From an uncultured Psychroflexus sp. (GTDB lineage Bacteria > Bacteroidota > Bacteroidia > Flavobacteriales > Flavobacteriaceae): a stretch of DNA of 32,937 nt. Positions 26,089 to 32,937 of the stretch are shown here, one piece after another (position 1 is the stretch's first letter; every line of letters starts with the position of its first letter). The notes below the pieces were generated by a model. It was not told the origin of the DNA. It worked only from the letters and a program-made list of their open reading frames with translations, and searched no databases. The stretch spans positions 1 to 32,937 of the forward strand of contig CAJXLO010000017.1 in the NCBI GenBank assembly GCA_913056525.1, written 5' to 3'. The position numbers were made by a program, and so were the translations under genes.

Positions 26089-27369
26089 CTAAGACTTATA
26101 GATAGGTAGTAGTTGTGATCTACATTCGCCAAAACCGACCCTTACTTCATAATTCTGGCAAAAGCCTCTTAACGTTACCGTATCATAGTCTTCTATGAAC
26201 TTGCGTTCTTCTCCTCCGTTCAATTTAATAGGGTTCTCACCGCGCCAGCTCAATTCTAACATTGAGCCATAAGACTCTGGTGTAGGTCCGGATATAGTTC
26301 CACTTGCCATCATATCACCACTATTTACTGGACAACCGTTAACGGTGTGGTGTGCTAACTGCTGGCTCATGTTCCAGTACATATACTTAAAATTAGATCG
26401 TGATATGGTCGTGGGCTTACCGTCCTTTGGCGTCAGGTCAACCTCTAAGTTGACATCATAACTTTTTTTCCCTGTGCTTTTTAAATAGGGCAAGAGCTCT
26501 TTAACGGGTTTTGGTCCTTCCACGCGGAACGGCTCTAAAGCATCAAGCGTGACGATCCAGGGTGATATGGATGAAGCAAAACTCTTGGCGAGGAATGGAC
26601 CTAGAGGTACATACTCCCATTTCTGGATATCCCTTGCGCTCCAGTCATTGAACAATACCATACCAAAGATATGATTTTCTGCTTCATCTACGGGAATAGG
26701 TTCACCAATATGATTAGCAGCTGTGGTGATAAATGCCATTTCAAGTTCAAAATCCACTAATCTTGACGGACCAAAAATAGGTTCTTCCGCTCCCTGAGGA
26801 AGTTTTTGACCTTGTGGTCGTCTCACGGGTAATCCACTGGGAATAATAGAAGAGCTTCTTCCATGATATCCTACGGGTATGTGCAACCAGTTAGGTAGTA
26901 ATGCGTTATCGGGATCGCGGAACATCTTACCCACGTTCGTAGCGTGTTCTTTGCTGGAATAAAAATCCGTATAATCGCCAACGTGGACCGGCATTTGCAT
27001 TTCGATCTCATCAAGTCCAAAAAGGACGCGCTCCTTATGCTCTGGGTTTTCCTGAAGGGTTTTGTTCTCAATATCAAAAATTCGAGCTATGCGATTCCTT
27101 ACAGATCGCCAGGTCTTTCTCCCGTCTGCTATAAAATCATTAAGAGAATCTTGCAAGAACATATCATCCGGGATCTCGATTCCTTCAAGGTATCCAAGTT
27201 GATGTAAAGCTCCAAGGTCTATCGCTTTGTCGCCGATTCTTGTACCTATGGTTATGATGTCATCCCTGGTGATAAAAACACCAAACGGAATGTTCTGAAT
27301 AGGAAAATCACTGTTCTTAGGGACGTCGATCCAGGTTCTTCTATTGGGATCATTAGCTTCTAGAGACAT
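26089..27369 (-). CDS. fahA: Fumarylacetoacetase
   Basis: The last step of tyrosine and homogentisate degradation, cleaving fumarylacetoacetate to fumarate and acetoacetate. 426 aa, full length. The N-terminal SH3-like domain contains PFGVFITRDD. The catalytic domain has VGDYTDFYSSKEHATNVG (metal Asp and catalytic His), GYHGRSSS, FELEMAF (metal Glu pair) and NDWSARDIQKWEYVPLGPF. It is transcribed away from glyA, and no other homogentisate-pathway gene is in the window. Confidence 0.97.
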   Translation of the reverse strand: MSLEANDPNRRTWIDVPKNSDFPIQNIPFGVFITRDDIITIGTRIGDKAIDLGALHQLGYLEGIEIPDDMFLQDSLNDFIADGRKTWRSVRNRIARIFDIENKTLQENPEHKERVLFGLDEIEMQMPVHVGDYTDFYSSKEHATNVGKMFRDPDNALLPNWLHIPVGYHGRSSSIIPSGLPVRRPQGQKLPQGAEEPIFGPSRLVDFELEMAFITTAANHIGEPIPVDEAENHIFGMVLFNDWSARDIQKWEYVPLGPFLAKSFASSISPWIVTLDALEPFRVEGPKPVKELLPYLKSTGKKSYDVNLEVDLTPKDGKPTTISRSNFKYMYWNMSQQLAHHTVNGCPVNSGDMMASGTISGPTPESYGSMLELSWRGENPIKLNGGEERKFIEDYDTVTLRGFCQNYEVRVGFGECRSQLLPIYKS

Positions 27370-27408
27370 ATCTTGTAATGTTTTATTTAATTTTTATTAA
27401 TTATAAAC

Positions 27409-27416
27409 CAAATATA
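27409..27416 (-). promoter_or_regulatory. -7 element of the fahA promoter
   Basis: On the minus strand the sequence reads TATATTTG, exactly TAnnTTTG, 39 bases before the fahA ATG. No TTG at the -33 spacing. Confidence 0.5.
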
Positions 27417-27448
27417 TAATAATACTGCAATACTCAGTATCTATTTCT

Positions 27449-27456
27449 TATTTTTG
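27449..27456 (+). promoter_or_regulatory. -7 element of the glyA promoter
   Basis: TAttTTTG at 27449-27456 fits consensus and lies 29 bases before the glyA ATG. The nearest -33 candidate is a CTG (27425-27427), 21 bases upstream. It shares a 116-base divergent gap with the fahA promoter. Confidence 0.55.
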
Positions 27457-27485
27457 AATTACATTTAACGTATAAATTTTACAGG

Positions 27486-28772
27486 ATGAAAGATGCGCAG
27501 GTAAAACATCTCATTGAAAAAGAAGAAAATAGACAGCGTTCAGGTTTAGAATTGATCGCCAGTGAAAATTTTGCGAGTGAAGACGTATTACGAGCAGCCG
27601 GAAGTGTACTTACCAATAAATATGCGGAAGGTTATCCTAGCAAGAGATATTATGGAGGTTGCGAAGTGGTAGATGAAGTTGAGAATCTGGCCCTAGATCG
27701 TCTCAAGAAGCTCTTTAATGCTGATTATGCAAACGTACAACCTCACTCTGGCTCTCAAGCGAACACAGCGGTCTTTTCCATGTGCCTGGAACCAGGAGAT
27801 AAAATATTAGGCTTTGACCTGGCGCACGGTGGTCATTTGACGCACGGTTCACCAGTAAACTTTTCAGGAAAGTTATATCAACCGGTGTTCTATGGCGTAG
27901 ATAAAGAAACCGGTCTTATCGATTATGATCAGGTAGAACAGCAAGCTATAAAACAAAAGCCTAAAATGATCATCGCGGGTGCATCAGCCTATTCCAGAGA
28001 AATAGACTATAAGAAGTTCAGGGAAATAGCCGATAAGGTAGATGCCTTGTTACTTGCAGATATGGCGCATCCTGCCGGTCTTATCGCCGCCGACCTTTTA
28101 CAAAGCCCGATAGATCATTGTCATATCGTCACCTCTACCACGCATAAGACCTTACGAGGACCTCGTGGTGGTATCATTCTCATTGGTAATGACTTCGAAA
28201 ATCCATTTGGTCAAAAGTTCAAAAGCGGTAAGCTCAAGAAGATGTCTTCTTTAATGAATATGGGAGTCTTCCCCGGGAATCAGGGTGGACCACTTGAACA
28301 TATCATTGCAGCTAAAGCAGTAGCCTTTGGTGAAGCCCTTACGGATGATTTCAAACATTATATGAAGCGTGTAAGGGACAATGCCAGGGCGATGGCCAAT
28401 GCCTTTGTTGATAAGGACTATTATTTAATATCCGGCGGAACTGACAATCATACTATGCTCATTGACCTTCGCAATAAAGGAATTACGGGCAAGGCCGCAG
28501 AAAACGCCCTGGGTAAAGCTGGCATCACGGTCAATAAGAATATGGTTCCATTTGATACCGAGTCTCCGTTCGTTACCTCAGGCATCAGGATAGGAACACC
28601 TGCGGTGACCACGCGTGGTCTGGAGGAGCAGGACATGACAAGAATAGTTGATCTTATAGATGAAGCAGTAAAAAACCATGAAGATATGCACTATCTAGAA
28701 AGTATTAAGGACAGAATAAGTGATTGGATGAGCGAGAAACCGCTTTTCGCCAATGAAAAGTCCGTGGTTTGA
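27486..28772 (+). CDS. glyA: Serine hydroxymethyltransferase
   Basis: A PLP enzyme interconverting serine and glycine with tetrahydrofolate, 428 aa. [16 protein letters not shown] and [15 protein letters not shown] lie at the N-terminus, [16 protein letters not shown] binds folate, and the PLP lysine is Lys221 in [14 protein letters not shown]. It is a complete gene with its own -7 element. Beyond it, 28773-28977 contains no gene, only a short hairpin. Confidence 0.98.
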   Translation: MKDAQVKHLIEKEENRQRSGLELIASENFASEDVLRAAGSVLTNKYAEGYPSKRYYGGCEVVDEVENLALDRLKKLFNADYANVQPHSGSQANTAVFSMCLEPGDKILGFDLAHGGHLTHGSPVNFSGKLYQPVFYGVDKETGLIDYDQVEQQAIKQKPKMIIAGASAYSREIDYKKFREIADKVDALLLADMAHPAGLIAADLLQSPIDHCHIVTSTTHKTLRGPRGGIILIGNDFENPFGQKFKSGKLKKMSSLMNMGVFPGNQGGPLEHIIAAKAVAFGEALTDDFKHYMKRVRDNARAMANAFVDKDYYLISGGTDNHTMLIDLRNKGITGKAAENALGKAGITVNKNMVPFDTESPFVTSGIRIGTPAVTTRGLEEQDMTRIVDLIDEAVKNHEDMHYLESIKDRISDWMSEKPLFANEKSVV

Positions 28773-28784
28773 GCCATCCTATTA

Positions 28785-28802
28785 TTAAGCATCAGCGCTT
28801 AA
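28785..28802 (+). other. Short perfect hairpin after glyA
   Basis: TTAAGC (28785-28790) pairs with GCTTAA (28797-28802) around a 6-base loop. There is no T-run after it, so it is at most a weak or factor-assisted terminator for glyA. The rest of the 205-base convergent gap holds only a direct repeat AGCTGAT (28961-28967 and 28972-28978), reaching the stop codon of the facing lipoprotein gene. Confidence 0.3.
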
Positions 28803-28977
28803 GTTATTCCGTCAGTTAAATAAGCATCCTTCGAAAAAAATGTTGTTATTAGGCCATTTTATCTAATAGGTATTCAATCAGCAATTCTTAAATAGGGTGT
28901 GAAGAACCGGGTTTTTCTAAAACGAATTTAGATCTGAAAATATTTTAATTTTTAACTGACAGCTGATTAAAAGCTGA

Positions 28978-30546
28978 TCATTCGTCATTAAAGTTGATGC
29001 TTTCGTAAGCACCGGCATCAGGATTTGAGGTCCTATCCTTGCCCAGGATATCAAATGGTACTTCATTTGCTGTGGACGGATCTCCAAGGTTGTTCGCAGC
29101 ACTTTCATCACCTATGATAAGGTCATTATCCGAAGGAGACCTGAAATCTGGACCTTGGTTGATCAACACGGATTCATAGATATCAGTATCCTCAAAATCA
29201 TAAAGGGGTAGATCCTCGAACTGATCTTCAAAGTCCTGGAACTTTATCAAAGTGTTCTTAAAGGAGGCATTAAAGGCGGTTTCACCGTTATTGTTCATGA
29301 TCAATTCGCGTCTTTCATTTCCGTAGATGATGCTATTTTCAAAAGAAGCTTCTACAAGGTCTTCAGTTAAGGTATCCTGATCCGCTGTAACGAAAAAATT
29401 ATTGATCAACACACTGGGAAACTGACGAAAAGATTGTTGCCAGTAGTTAGCTATCGTGCTGTGTTTAAATTGATATTTTCCACCAAAAGATAAGAATAGT
29501 GAAGCTTGTCCGCAATTGTTGACAACCAGATTTTCAGCGGCGATATGCGCCGTTCTTCCTAAAATCCCAATAGTTGAACAATTATATATTTGGGTGTTAT
29601 CAATAGATAAAGTAGGTTCTTGAAGTCCATCATTGGATTCCATTAAGATACCTACGGTAGCATTCTTAATGGTCGTGTGGCTAAATTGATGATCTTTACT
29701 GCCGGCGGTAAGCCAAATGGTGCTCCACTGTCCAGGCACATCTGAAAATTCTGGCTCTAATCTATCGCTTTCAAAGATGATCTCATTTTCCATGAGTTCC
29801 TCATCTTGACTTGGTAAACCATTGGCCTGAACAGAAGCCTGATCAGCAGCAATTATCCCACTATTTTCGTGAAAATGAATTCTTGCGCCGGGTTCTATTG
29901 TTAAGGTTTTTCCACCTGGAACGCCGGCAAAACCATAAATGACATAAGGTTTTTCATCCGTAAAGTTTAAATGTTCATCATCTAAGAAAAAACCTTCTAT
30001 TCTTATTTCTTCGCCGTCTTCATTCGTTCCTAAAAGCAGGCTTTCTGTTGTTCCATCTGCAAAACGATCGGGAAAAAGGAAAATGGCATCTTGTATCAGG
30101 CTTACTAAATTGACATCCTGTAAGTTACTACCGGTATCAAAATTAATTTGGTCTTCGTAGATAAATTGGGTTCCGGCATTGGATAATGCTTCAATATCAG
30201 CAGTTACTTCAACAAAGACAAACAAGCTGTCATTGGCTAATATCGGTATATCGGTAAATGTTTTTCCGGGGATCCCATCTACATTTAATCGATAATTGGA
30301 ACTTTCTCCCTGACCTAGAGCGATCTTAGGGATGTTGATGTCTTCATCACTTCTGTTATAGACCTTGAACTGATAGGTACTGGAAGAAATATCAGAAAAT
30401 ACGGTATCCAGGAAAACCGTGTCCTGGGAAAATTCTAAATTACCCTGACTGGGAATGGTCTCAAAATCATTCCTACAACTGGAAAGAAAAAAAATACCGG
30501 CTAAAAGGATGTTTATTAAAATTAACGAAGTTATTTTATTTTGCAT
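28978..30546 (-). CDS. Lipoprotein, probable right-handed beta-helix protein
   Basis: 522 aa from the ATG at 30546; an upstream ATG at 30582 would overlap the neighbour. The signal is MQNKITSLILINILLAGIFF, with the lipobox ending at Cys24 (FLSSC). Residues about 35-120 resemble an Ig-like beta sandwich (SQDTVFLDTVFSD, STYQFKVYNRS). The rest, with repeated short hydrophobic strands and Asn/Ser turns (HQFSHTTIKNATVGILMES, TQIYNCSTIGILGRTAHIA), fits a parallel beta-helix with a PGARIHF capping-like start. Surface binding or carbohydrate interaction is plausible; no catalytic motif is visible. It is the last gene of the tight three-gene unit, 4 bases after the channel gene. Confidence 0.75.
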   Translation of the reverse strand: MQNKITSLILINILLAGIFFLSSCRNDFETIPSQGNLEFSQDTVFLDTVFSDISSSTYQFKVYNRSDEDINIPKIALGQGESSNYRLNVDGIPGKTFTDIPILANDSLFVFVEVTADIEALSNAGTQFIYEDQINFDTGSNLQDVNLVSLIQDAIFLFPDRFADGTTESLLLGTNEDGEEIRIEGFFLDDEHLNFTDEKPYVIYGFAGVPGGKTLTIEPGARIHFHENSGIIAADQASVQANGLPSQDEELMENEIIFESDRLEPEFSDVPGQWSTIWLTAGSKDHQFSHTTIKNATVGILMESNDGLQEPTLSIDNTQIYNCSTIGILGRTAHIAAENLVVNNCGQASLFLSFGGKYQFKHSTIANYWQQSFRQFPSVLINNFFVTADQDTLTEDLVEASFENSIIYGNERRELIMNNNGETAFNASFKNTLIKFQDFEDQFEDLPLYDFEDTDIYESVLINQGPDFRSPSDNDLIIGDESAANNLGDPSTANEVPFDILGKDRTSNPDAGAYESINFNDE

Positions 30547-30550
30547 ATGA

Positions 30551-31660
30551 TTATTGATTGATGCCATATTCTGAAAGAACAACTTCCCAGTCTTTAGTTT
30601 GAGTTACTTTTAGTAAAGACAACGAAAGTTCACGTTTAAAATTATCTGGCAACTTCCTATTCAAGCCTAATGCATAATATTGAGCGTTATACTGGATAGG
30701 CAGTAATTTAAACCGATCTAAGCTATCTTTTTTAATGATAGACTGTAAAAGCGGCTGGTCATAAGCAATAGCATCTACTTTTTTATCTAGTAATACATCT
30801 TCAAATTCAGAAGGCTTTTCTACCGCCAAGCGATTAGTAAAAAAATGATCTTCTAACCATTTCTCTGTGGCAGAAGCTTGAATGGTAGCTAACTTTTTAT
30901 CTTTAAAATCCTTCATTTCATCTCCGCCAGAATCAATTTGATTGACCGTAAGTGAGGAAGCTATACTAGCCGTAAAACCGGATATGATAATAATCGCCGT
31001 GAACATCCATATCAGAGCCACTATTCTACCGCCGGTGGTTCGGGGTGATCGATCGCCATACCCTACGGTGGTCATTGTAACCGCAGACCACCAAAAGCCT
31101 TCCCACAAACCTTTTATCCCTTTGTCGAATTCTTCTTCATTCGCTTTTCGCTCAAAAAGCCATTCTAAAAAGCCAAAGATCAAAATAACGACTGCTAATC
31201 CGCCTAAAGCTTTGAAAAAATTCATCGAGAAAAAGGAAGCAAGAAAAGCCATTGCCTTTTCAAATGCCGATCTTTGTTCTACCATTATTCCGGCTTGAAC
31301 CGTTTGAAAAGCTTCGGTGAAATCAAAATGAGCTAATCGATCTGCATTCACGGTTAACGGTGACATGCTGATATCAACTTCACCCGATCTTAAAGCTGAT
31401 AAAAGCGCTTCATGAGACATCTGTCTATAGTTAAAATTAATATCCTGATCTGCAAACACTTCCTGCCATAACCAATAGGACGGACCATTTAGTTGACCTT
31501 TTTCTTTGTTAAGAAATGGTGGTGATAAAGTATATCCTACTTCAAGCGTATCTTTTTTAATATCTAATGATGTATTGTAAAGATCCATATCAGCAGAAAA
31601 TGAACTTGCTGAAATCAATTGAAACACTAGTAAAAAGGTTAATAAATGTAATGATCTCAT
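30551..31660 (-). CDS. GluR0-like bacterial ionotropic glutamate receptor, ligand-gated potassium-channel protein
   Basis: 369 aa. A signal peptide (MRSLHLLTFLLVFQLISASS) leads into a periplasmic binding-protein lobe (about 36-130). This lobe has LEVGYTLSPPFL and the ligand-carboxylate arginine in SPLTVNADRLAHFDFTEAF (Arg108). The lobe is interrupted by TM1 (about 148-168), a pore helix and the K+ selectivity filter TTVGYGD (197-203), and TM2 (about 212-238), which carries SGFTASIASSLTV (227-239), a relative of the SYTANLAAF gating motif of eukaryotic iGluRs. The second binding lobe (about 245-369) follows, with Asp301 in AIAYDQPLL at the amino-group position. This topology is that of GluR0. 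It lies 7 bases after the cyclotransferase gene and 4 before the lipoprotein. The ligand is unproven. Confidence 0.9.
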   Translation of the reverse strand: MRSLHLLTFLLVFQLISASSFSADMDLYNTSLDIKKDTLEVGYTLSPPFLNKEKGQLNGPSYWLWQEVFADQDINFNYRQMSHEALLSALRSGEVDISMSPLTVNADRLAHFDFTEAFQTVQAGIMVEQRSAFEKAMAFLASFFSMNFFKALGGLAVVILIFGFLEWLFERKANEEEFDKGIKGLWEGFWWSAVTMTTVGYGDRSPRTTGGRIVALIWMFTAIIIISGFTASIASSLTVNQIDSGGDEMKDFKDKKLATIQASATEKWLEDHFFTNRLAVEKPSEFEDVLLDKKVDAIAYDQPLLQSIIKKDSLDRFKLLPIQYNAQYYALGLNRKLPDNFKRELSLSLLKVTQTKDWEVVLSEYGINQ

Positions 31661-31667
31661 ATTCCTG

Positions 31668-32753
31668 TTATTTTTCTTTTAGTTGGATCTCAAACAATTT
31701 ATCCCAATTCTTACCAGTGACAAAGATCTTATCAGTAGATCTTTTGTAGGCAATTCCATTTAGAACGCTTTCCGGCGAATCGATAGCTACTTTTTCTTTT
31801 AATTTTCTGAAATCAATAACGCCATCCACAGCACCATTTTCAGGGTCGATGATCAAAACGCCATCTTTTTGATACATATTAGCATAGATCTTACCCTTGA
31901 TCCATTCTAACTCATTGAGTTTATCTGTTATTTTATTGTGCGTAGTAGGTTGAATATGATCGATCTCTTCAAGCGTTTCCGGGTCTAAGCGCCATATTTT
32001 AGGCGTGCCATCACTTTTGTAGAGATATTTACCATCGTTGCAAATGCCCCAACCTTCTTTGCTCTTGCCGTAAGAAAAACTTCTTTTCTCCTTTAAAGTT
32101 TCTGAATCGTAGATAAAACCGATATCCGATCGCCAGGTAAGTTGATAGACCTGATCGTTTAAAACGGTAATGCCTTCACCAAAAAAACGGTCGTTTAAGC
32201 GGACGTGATCATACGTTTCACCGGTCTTGTGATCGATCTTCATCAACTTAGAAGAACCGCGTTGACCGGTTCCTTCATATAAAGTGTCTTGATAAAATTC
32301 TAAACCCTGCGTATAGCTTGACTTTTTATGCGGATACGTGTTGATGATCTCATATTCATAAAGTCTTGGCTTTTGATCATTGTAGATCTTTATCCATTGC
32401 TTAATATCAACGGATTTTTCACCCACTTTGATATTAGCTTTCAGTTGATACTTTCCTAGTTTAAGACCGGAAGTTGGAATTTGAAATGTATTATCTGTTG
32501 ATGGTTTTTCGCCGCTGACATCCTGGAATTGATAAGTTACAGATTGATATTTAATAGGTTCATCTGTTTTTAGATCAATAGAAATAGTATCGCCTAATTT
32601 ATATTCCGTTTTATCAAGTGAAAGTTTGAATTTCTTAGCTAAATGTTGTTCACCGCAGGATGAAAATGTAAATAATACCATTAAAAGTAATATCGCTAAA
32701 GACGTCACAGGTAACGCGGAAGGCGTCACAGGTAAAACATATCGGCATTTCAT
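31668..32753 (-). CDS. Glutaminyl-peptide cyclotransferase (glutamine cyclotransferase family) lipoprotein
   Basis: 361 aa. The signal peptide runs to Cys33 in the lipobox FSSC. Residues about 40-125 form an Ig-like domain (LDKTEYKLGDTISIDL). A beta-propeller of the plant-type glutamine cyclotransferase family follows: INTYPHKKSSYTQGLEFYQ, LYEGTGQRGSSKLMKID, FFGEGITVLNDQVYQLTWR, ELEWIKGKIYANMYQKDG and PESVLNGIAYKRSTDKIFVTGKNW. It converts N-terminal glutamine of proteins to pyroglutamate, here on the envelope surface. The n-region is partly encoded by a 21-bp tandem duplication, so the start region is unusual. It is the first gene of the channel cluster. Confidence 0.9.
   Translation of the reverse strand: MKCRYVLPVTPSALPVTSLAILLLMVLFTFSSCGEQHLAKKFKLSLDKTEYKLGDTISIDLKTDEPIKYQSVTYQFQDVSGEKPSTDNTFQIPTSGLKLGKYQLKANIKVGEKSVDIKQWIKIYNDQKPRLYEYEIINTYPHKKSSYTQGLEFYQDTLYEGTGQRGSSKLMKIDHKTGETYDHVRLNDRFFGEGITVLNDQVYQLTWRSDIGFIYDSETLKEKRSFSYGKSKEGWGICNDGKYLYKSDGTPKIWRLDPETLEEIDHIQPTTHNKITDKLNELEWIKGKIYANMYQKDGVLIIDPENGAVDGVIDFRKLKEKVAIDSPESVLNGIAYKRSTDKIFVTGKNWDKLFEIQLKEK
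32694..32735. repeat. 21-bp imperfect tandem duplication inside a signal-peptide coding region
   Basis: 32694-32714 and 32715-32735 are adjacent 21-base units identical at 18 positions, both ending in GTCACAGGTAA. On the minus strand they encode LPVTPSA and LPVTSLA in frame near the start of the cyclotransferase. Similar ALPVT-type repeats turn up as spurious small proteins in flavobacterial genomes, suggesting a dispersed short repeat; that link is from memory and unverified. Confidence 0.7.
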
Positions 32754-32800
32754 AAGTTGTATTTAAAACGGCTAAATTAAAAATTTAGTTTAAAATATGC

Positions 32801-32830
32801 TTGTCTAACCTAAAGAAGGAATTATATTTG
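32801..32830 (+). promoter_or_regulatory. Strong promoter of the SRP RNA gene
   Basis: TTG (32801-32803), a 19-base spacer and TAtaTTTG (32823-32830) fit the Bacteroidota consensus as well as the rplM promoter does, with the same spacing. Transcription would start within a few bases of 32835, where the RNA's closing stem begins. Confidence 0.88.
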
Positions 32831-32834
32831 CAAC

Positions 32835-32934
32835 GGCAAGTCCTACACAACCAGCTCCTGTTGAATCCTCCAGGGCAGGAATGCAGCAAAGGTAAACGGT
32901 CGTAGCGGTGTGATGTAGGTAGCTTGCCATTTTT
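32835..32934 (+). ncRNA. ffs: Small signal recognition particle RNA (4.5S type)
   Basis: A roughly 100-base RNA. The ends pair as GGCAAG (32835-32840) with CTTGCC (32923-32928), then CCTACA (32842-32847) with TGTAGG (32914-32919). The Ffh-binding domain IV is textbook: CAGG (32871-32874), a 3-bp stem GCA/TGC capped by the tetraloop GGAA (32878-32881), and AGCA (32885-32888), the same order as in E. coli 4.5S RNA. With Ffh it targets membrane and secreted proteins to the Sec translocon. The closing stem followed by a T-run (from 32930) acts as the terminator. The exact 3' end is uncertain by a few bases. Confidence 0.93.
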
Positions 32935-32937
32935 TTT
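32923..32937 (+). terminator. Intrinsic terminator formed by the ffs closing stem
   Basis: The 3' arm CTTGCC (32923-32928), pairing with the 5' end of the RNA, is followed by A and eight T residues reaching the window edge (32930-32937). The long-range helix plus T-run is how small SRP RNA genes are commonly ended. Confidence 0.65.

Noticed and set aside
28440-28640. Antisense open frame within glyA and similar 60-90 aa frames under ligA, dnaA and the MMPL gene
   Set aside because: They lie fully within well-recognised genes, have no domain content and no promoter or start context.

Overview
The window is a stretch of chromosome from a member of the Bacteroidota, most likely a marine-type Flavobacteriaceae (Gramella/Christiangramia/Zunongwangia-like; the genus is a guess). 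The evidence is AT-rich DNA, Bacteroidota-style promoters (TTG, about 19 bases, TAnnTTTG), start codons preceded by A-rich sequence rather than a Shine-Dalgarno, a DUF5686 outer-membrane protein beside frr, and lipoproteins with SSC lipoboxes. Almost everything is core or conserved-accessory chromosome. I see no transposase, integrase, phage gene, CRISPR array, tRNA or rRNA.

Layout. 1-212 is the tail of an unidentified gene. 507-4542 (+) is the translation block rplM-rpsI-rpsB-tsf, closed by a clear terminator, then pyrH-frr with its own -7 box. 4569-10060 (+) holds a DUF5686 protein, an MMPL/RND exporter and an overlapping aldo/keto reductase. 10125-11992 (+) is a coupled pair: an AlbA_2-like protein and a metallophosphatase. 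argS (11996-13768, -) is transcribed away from a small unknown protein and an NAD(P)-binding DUF2867 protein (13860-15713, +). 15714-19787 (-) runs GNAT-prmC-ligA-fatty acid hydroxylase. 19815-22936 (+) is a tightly overlapping ribD-HAD-DMT transporter-yigZ operon, facing a hotdog thioesterase (-).

23474-26086 (+) is dnaA, translationally coupled to a low-molecular-weight tyrosine phosphatase and then a tetrapyrrole-methylase-type SAM methyltransferase. fahA (-) and glyA (+) diverge from a shared intergenic region. 28978-32753 (-) is the most distinctive part. It is a tight three-gene cluster encoding a glutamine-cyclotransferase lipoprotein, a GluR0-like ligand-gated potassium-channel protein (a bacterial ionotropic glutamate receptor relative), and a beta-helix-like lipoprotein. 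The window ends with a complete small SRP RNA gene (ffs) with a near-ideal promoter and terminator.

Most worth following up: the GluR0-like channel and its two envelope partners; an undescribed-looking long hairpin in the rpsB leader; the TTG-started rplM with possible alternative hairpins at its start; and a 21-bp tandem duplication encoding part of the signal peptide of the cyclotransferase. No obviously new defence or mobile system was found.
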